From Ferruginibacter sp. (GTDB lineage Bacteria; Bacteroidota; Bacteroidia; Chitinophagales; Chitinophagaceae), in assembly GCA_019638525.1 (NCBI GenBank), contig JAHBTO010000003.1, positions 1 through 64,000 of the forward strand: 64,000 bases of DNA. Direction: 5' to 3'. Below the pieces are notes generated by a model that saw only the letters and a program-made list of their open reading frames with translations, was not told where the DNA came from and searched no databases. The translations under genes and the position numbers were made by a program. Positions 62,485-64,000 of this stretch are shown here, in pieces (the stretch's first letter is position 1; every line of letters begins with the position of its first letter).

Positions 62485-63264
62485 TCAGCCGAAAATTACC
62501 AATGGGTTACCCGATATCGGGTTATTTATAAGTGTAGCGTTTACGTTAAAAACATCTTTTATAATTGCAGAACTTAGTACCTCATTGGGTTTACCATGAG
62601 CAATTAATTGGCCTTGTTTTAAGAAGAGTAAGTTATCAGCATATTGTATGGCAAGGTTAATATCGTGCATTACAGCAACTAAAACGGTATCGTTATTTGT
62701 AAATTCTTTTGCTATTTGTAAAAATTCATGTTGGTAATTTATATCAAGGCTGTTTAGTGGTTCATCTAAAAAAAGGTATCGATAACCGGTAGTAGGTTTT
62801 TCCCAAATTTGTGCCAATACCCGGGCATATTGTACCCGTTGTTTTTCGCCACCGCTAAGTGTAAGATAATTTCTTTCTTTAAATGAAGTGAGGTTCATTC
62901 GTTCTATTACCTGGTTACAAATGCTGATGTCTTTTTTGTTTGGATTAAAAATAAAATGAGGATATCGTCCCATCATCACTACTTCCTCTACCATCAATGG
63001 AAAACTTAGTTCTGGTTGCTGGCTCATTACTGCCCTGTATTTTGCTAACTCTTCTTTTTTAGAAAGGGCAATTTTTTTGTCATTGTAAAAAACATTACCA
63101 TTATATTTTTGTAATTCGCCGCTGAATACTTTTAAGAAGGTAGATTTGCCCGAACCATTTGGCCCCAGTATCATATTAAATTCGCCGGGTTTAAAAACTG
63201 TACTGATACCATTTAATATCAATTTATCGTTAACCCGGTAACTTATGTTTTCTGTTTTAAGCAT
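62485..63264 (-). CDS. hmuV: Heme/iron ABC transporter ATP-binding protein (HmuV type)
   Basis: 259 residues, a FecE/HmuV-type ATPase. Walker A is Gly-Pro-Asn-Gly-Ser-Gly-Lys-Ser (34-41), followed by a Q-loop, the signature Leu-Ser-Gly-Gly-Glu-Lys-Gln-Arg, Walker B Tyr-Leu-Phe-Leu-Asp-Glu-Pro and H-loop Val-Met-His-Asp-Ile-Asn. Its start overlaps the permease stop by 8 bases, so they are co-translated. The nearby HmuR-type receptor supports heme as cargo; a siderophore cannot be excluded. Confidence 0.92.
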   Translation of the reverse strand: MLKTENISYRVNDKLILNGISTVFKPGEFNMILGPNGSGKSTFLKVFSGELQKYNGNVFYNDKKIALSKKEELAKYRAVMSQQPELSFPLMVEEVVMMGRYPHFIFNPNKKDISICNQVIERMNLTSFKERNYLTLSGGEKQRVQYARVLAQIWEKPTTGYRYLFLDEPLNSLDINYQHEFLQIAKEFTNNDTVLVAVMHDINLAIQYADNLLFLKQGQLIAHGKPNEVLSSAIIKDVFNVNATLINNPISGNPLVIFG

Positions 63265-64000
63265 TATAACCTCCTTTATCGTTTAACACATTAAAACGTT
63301 TAAGTAACACAATAAAAACAGGTGCGCCCACCAACGATGTAATGATGCCTATGGGCACTTCGGCCGGGGCAAGCAAAAGTCTTGCACACATATCGGCCAA
63401 TACAAGTAGCATTGCACCCAGGAGCATAGAGGCCGGCAGAAGTTTTTTATTATCGCTGTCAATAAGTAATCGTAATACATGCGGTACTATTAAACCCATA
63501 AAACTTATTACACCCACAAATGCAGTAGCCACCGAAACCATTGCTGTATTCAGCAACATCACCCTCATTTTTAATTTATCGGCATCTACACCCAGGTAAC
63601 CTGCTTCTTCTTCGCCCAGTAATAAAGTGTTCAGTTGTTTTGAATACCTAAGCGAAAAAGTAAAAATGATGGCAGCAACAGTACCTACAATAAAAACCTG
63701 TTGCCAGGATGCTCCTGAAAAAGTTCCCAGGTTCCAAAAGGTAATACTTCTTGCTTGGGGGTCTCTTGCTATATAACTTAAAAAACCGGTGCCGCTTAAA
63801 CAAACAGCATTAATAGCAATACCTATCAGCAGCAACGACATAATTGAAACTCTTTTTGCATTTTTTGCCAGGGCATACACAATATAAGTTGCCAGCAATG
63901 CACCAATAAAGGCAACAATAGGTACCAGCAATGGGCCGGTAATACTTTTAATGGCAGGGCTAAATGTTGGCGCCATTACAAAAACAAAAGAAGCGCCAAG
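63257..64000 (-). CDS. hmuU: FecCD/HmuU-type ABC transporter permease (5' end outside window)
   Basis: At least 248 codons, open to the end of the window; a Met at 63976 is internal, since residues before it (Leu-Gly-Ala-Ser-Phe-Val-Phe-Val) continue the family pattern. The visible part has about seven membrane helices of the FecCD fold: Leu-Leu-Gly-Glu-Glu-Glu-Ala-Gly-Tyr-Leu-Gly-Val, the coupling region Phe-Met-Gly-Leu-Ile-Val-Pro-His, and Pro-Ile-Gly-Ile-Ile-Thr-Ser-Leu-Val-Gly-Ala-Pro-Val-Phe. It transports heme or an iron chelate through the inner membrane with HmuV. No binding protein is seen here; it may lie outside. Confidence 0.9.
   Translation of the reverse strand, partial: LGASFVFVMAPTFSPAIKSITGPLLVPIVAFIGALLATYIVYALAKNAKRVSIMSLLLIGIAINAVCLSGTGFLSYIARDPQARSITFWNLGTFSGASWQQVFIVGTVAAIIFTFSLRYSKQLNTLLLGEEEAGYLGVDADKLKMRVMLLNTAMVSVATAFVGVISFMGLIVPHVLRLLIDSDNKKLLPASMLLGAMLLVLADMCARLLLAPAEVPIGIITSLVGAPVFIVLLKRFNVLNDKGGYNA

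Overview
The window comes from a Bacteroidota chromosome, most likely a Chitinophagaceae/Sphingobacteriia-type bacterium. The evidence is gene content and signals. There is a complete gldK-gldL-gldM-gldN block (type IX secretion and gliding), a GLPGLI-like protein, DUF3467, DUF4271 next to hemD, SprA-era style lipoproteins and TonB receptors, and several promoters with the Bacteroidota primary-sigma -7 element TAnnTTTG, in the best case preceded by TTTG at -33. Coding density is high, leaders are short, Shine-Dalgarno sites are weak or absent, and a few genes start at TTG or GTG. No tRNA, rRNA, CRISPR array, insertion sequence or prophage was recognised. Family assignments rest on reading motifs by eye; no database search was run.

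Layout. 1-11.2 kb: end of an unknown gene, DUF3467 protein, radC, prs, rplY/ctc, yidC, a GLPGLI-like secreted protein, a TPR protein, a ComA-like phosphosulfolactate synthase homologue coupled to aroE, then a minus-strand trio (unknown protein, rdgB, acyl-CoA thioesterase). 11.2-22.2 kb: ilvE, rpsL-rpsG, then a catabolic cluster for 3-keto-type sugars (Tat-exported isomerase-like protein; minus-strand operon Gfo/Idh oxidoreductase, isomerase, lipoprotein cytochrome c, DUF1080 hydrolase; divergent NupG-like transporter), then fusA preceded by a structured leader of about 240 nt, then a VOC protein. The catabolic cluster sits between rpsG and fusA, which are adjacent in most bacteria. 22.3-31.0 kb: ileS plus a DksA-like protein with a histone-H1-like tail, an intergenic region with an orphan hairpin, and a heme/iron locus (HmuY-like lipoprotein, TonB receptor, AraC regulator with a cysteine cluster). 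31.3-49.3 kb: gyrB, a 66-aa small protein, a DUF3857/transglutaminase protein, an AT-rich gene joining a sigma-region-4-like helix-turn-helix to an RNA polymerase alpha-CTD-like domain, a MATE-type flippase, a YncE/phosphoesterase fusion, a PGRP-type amidase, a ChaN-like protein, rnc, gpsA, hemW, a BamA/TamA-type barrel, DUF4271 and hemD. 49.6-54.5 kb: gldKLMN. 54.7-64.0 kb (all minus): uvrC, a lipoprotein, an inner-membrane-anchored protein with a predicted C-terminal outer-membrane barrel, its ECF sigma factor, a heme-type TonB receptor, a small membrane protein, and the heme ABC transporter ATPase and permease (permease cut by the window end).

Themes. Iron/heme handling recurs: two TonB receptor loci, HmuY, ChaN-like protein, HmuUV, HemD and HemW. 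The most unusual items are the sigma4/alpha-CTD hybrid at 36.1 kb, the fusA leader at 19.3-19.6 kb, the cysteine-rich AraC regulator at 30.1-31.0 kb, the two-membrane sigma-linked protein at 57.2-58.8 kb, and the ComA homologue at 8.1 kb.
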